A stretch of DNA of 16,934 nucleotides, from NCBI GenBank assembly GCA_945863085.1, contig CAMBCD010000017.1:1-16934 (forward strand). Direction: 5' to 3'. The position numbers and the translations under genes were made by a program. Source of the DNA: Bordetella parapertussis (lineage in GTDB: Bacteria; Pseudomonadota; Gammaproteobacteria; Burkholderiales; SG8-41). Below the pieces are notes generated by a model. It searched no databases, was not told the origin of the DNA, and saw nothing but the letters and a program-made list of their open reading frames with translations. Shown piece after piece: positions 16,331-16,934 of the stretch. Numbering within the stretch: the stretch's first letter is position 1; every line of letters begins with the position of its first letter.

Positions 16331-16934
16331 GCGTGATCAACCAGATGCTGGTCGACCTGGAGCGCCGTCGCGCTTCCGGCGAAGAACGCAACCGCATACC
16401 CGACCATGTGCGGGCGCTGCCTGATGAGCCGCATGTTGCGCAGGGATCGGCGTTGCGGATTGCCGGTGCTGTCGCTGTGATGTTGATCGCGGCCGGCGCT
16501 TGGTGGTGGCAGACCGGGCGTACGCCGGCGGCGACTGCGCCCGTATTTGTACCGGCGGCTGTTCCGGTTGCGGCGGGGCCAAGGTCTGAACCTGATCCGC
16601 GGGATACGGAATTGATTGCCCGGCGGCTGACGCTGGAGCTGACCTCTGTGCCGGAAACGCCGACACCTGCTGCTGCAGCGCCGGGACTGGACACGGCCGC
16701 CGTGATCAAGCCGCGCCCGGCGCCTGCTCCGCAGGTGGAGGTGCCGGTGGAAAGACCGCGCGTCGCATCGGCGCCTGTTGTGAAAAAACCTCCGGAAGCA
16801 GCAGCAACTCCGGCCCCGGTGGAAATCGACAAGCAGATACGCAAGCCCACACCGCGCCAGCGCGCCGAAGCGGAATATGCCAAGGGTGCTGCGGCCATGC
16901 ATCAGGGGCAGGCGGCTGAGGCGCGTGCCGCATT
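16327..16934 (+). CDS. mshN: MshN, TPR-containing inner-membrane protein, 3' end outside window
   Basis: The first 202 codons of a protein that runs off the window. It starts with MSVINQMLVDLERRRASGEE, which is typical of MshN. A membrane segment lies at about residues 42-61 (ALRIAGAVAVMLIAAGAWWW). A long Pro/Ala/Val-rich periplasmic stretch (about 65-170) should span part of the periplasm. The last visible residues (EAEYAKGAAAMHQGQAAEAR) look like the first TPR helix pair. The start overlaps the mshM stop by ATGA. A role as periplasmic scaffold for the secretin complex is inferred from position and from the family. Confidence 0.88.
   Translation, partial: MSVINQMLVDLERRRASGEERNRIPDHVRALPDEPHVAQGSALRIAGAVAVMLIAAGAWWWQTGRTPAATAPVFVPAAVPVAAGPRSEPDPRDTELIARRLTLELTSVPETPTPAAAAPGLDTAAVIKPRPAPAPQVEVPVERPRVASAPVVKKPPEAAATPAPVEIDKQIRKPTPRQRAEAEYAKGAAAMHQGQAAEARAA

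Overview
The window is one continuous stretch of a type IVa pilus locus of the MSHA (mannose-sensitive haemagglutinin) family. All convincing genes lie on the + strand, packed with short gaps or 1-17 base overlaps. The GC-rich coding sequence and the gene set fit a proteobacterium. A betaproteobacterium is my best guess, but the sequence alone does not settle the taxon. No tRNA, rRNA, CRISPR array, transposase or phage gene was seen.

Layout. (1) Bases 1-2848 hold the motor: the assembly ATPase MshE, whose 5' end lies outside the window, and the inner-membrane platform protein MshG. (2) Bases 2854-6873 hold the fibre: a MshF-like minor pilin, two tandem MshA-type pilins (mshB and mshA positions) and the minor pilins MshC, MshD, MshO and MshP. 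Each pilin-type gene carries a class III prepilin leader. (3) Bases 6915-10541 encode the large secreted protein MshQ, with a LamG-like domain and a MshQ-type C-terminal region. (4) Bases 10542-10982 are a gap of about 440 bases with a good sigma-70-type promoter and an inverted repeat. (5) Bases 10983-16934 hold the envelope and secretin block: MshI (PilM-like), a PilN-like protein, MshJ (PilO-like), MshK (PilP-like), the secretin MshL, the ExeA-like ATPase MshM and the N-terminal part of the TPR protein MshN.

How they work together: MshE, probably under c-di-GMP control through its MshEN domain, drives MshG to add MshA/MshB pilins to a fibre primed by minor pilins and probably carrying MshQ. 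The MshI/PilN/MshJ/MshK set links the platform to the MshL secretin. MshM and MshN probably help build the secretin and envelope complex.

The pathway itself is known. The points most worth a second look are: an in-frame TGA that cuts off the last 34 codon positions of mshJ, while the rest of the gene stays open and still ends in an ATGA overlap with mshK; two well-matched sigma-54 (-24/-12) promoter sequences, one before each pilin gene; a strong intrinsic terminator between mshA and mshC that ends 11 bases before the mshC start; and a block order (E-G-F-B-A-C-D-O-P-Q, then I-to-N) that is swapped relative to Vibrio.
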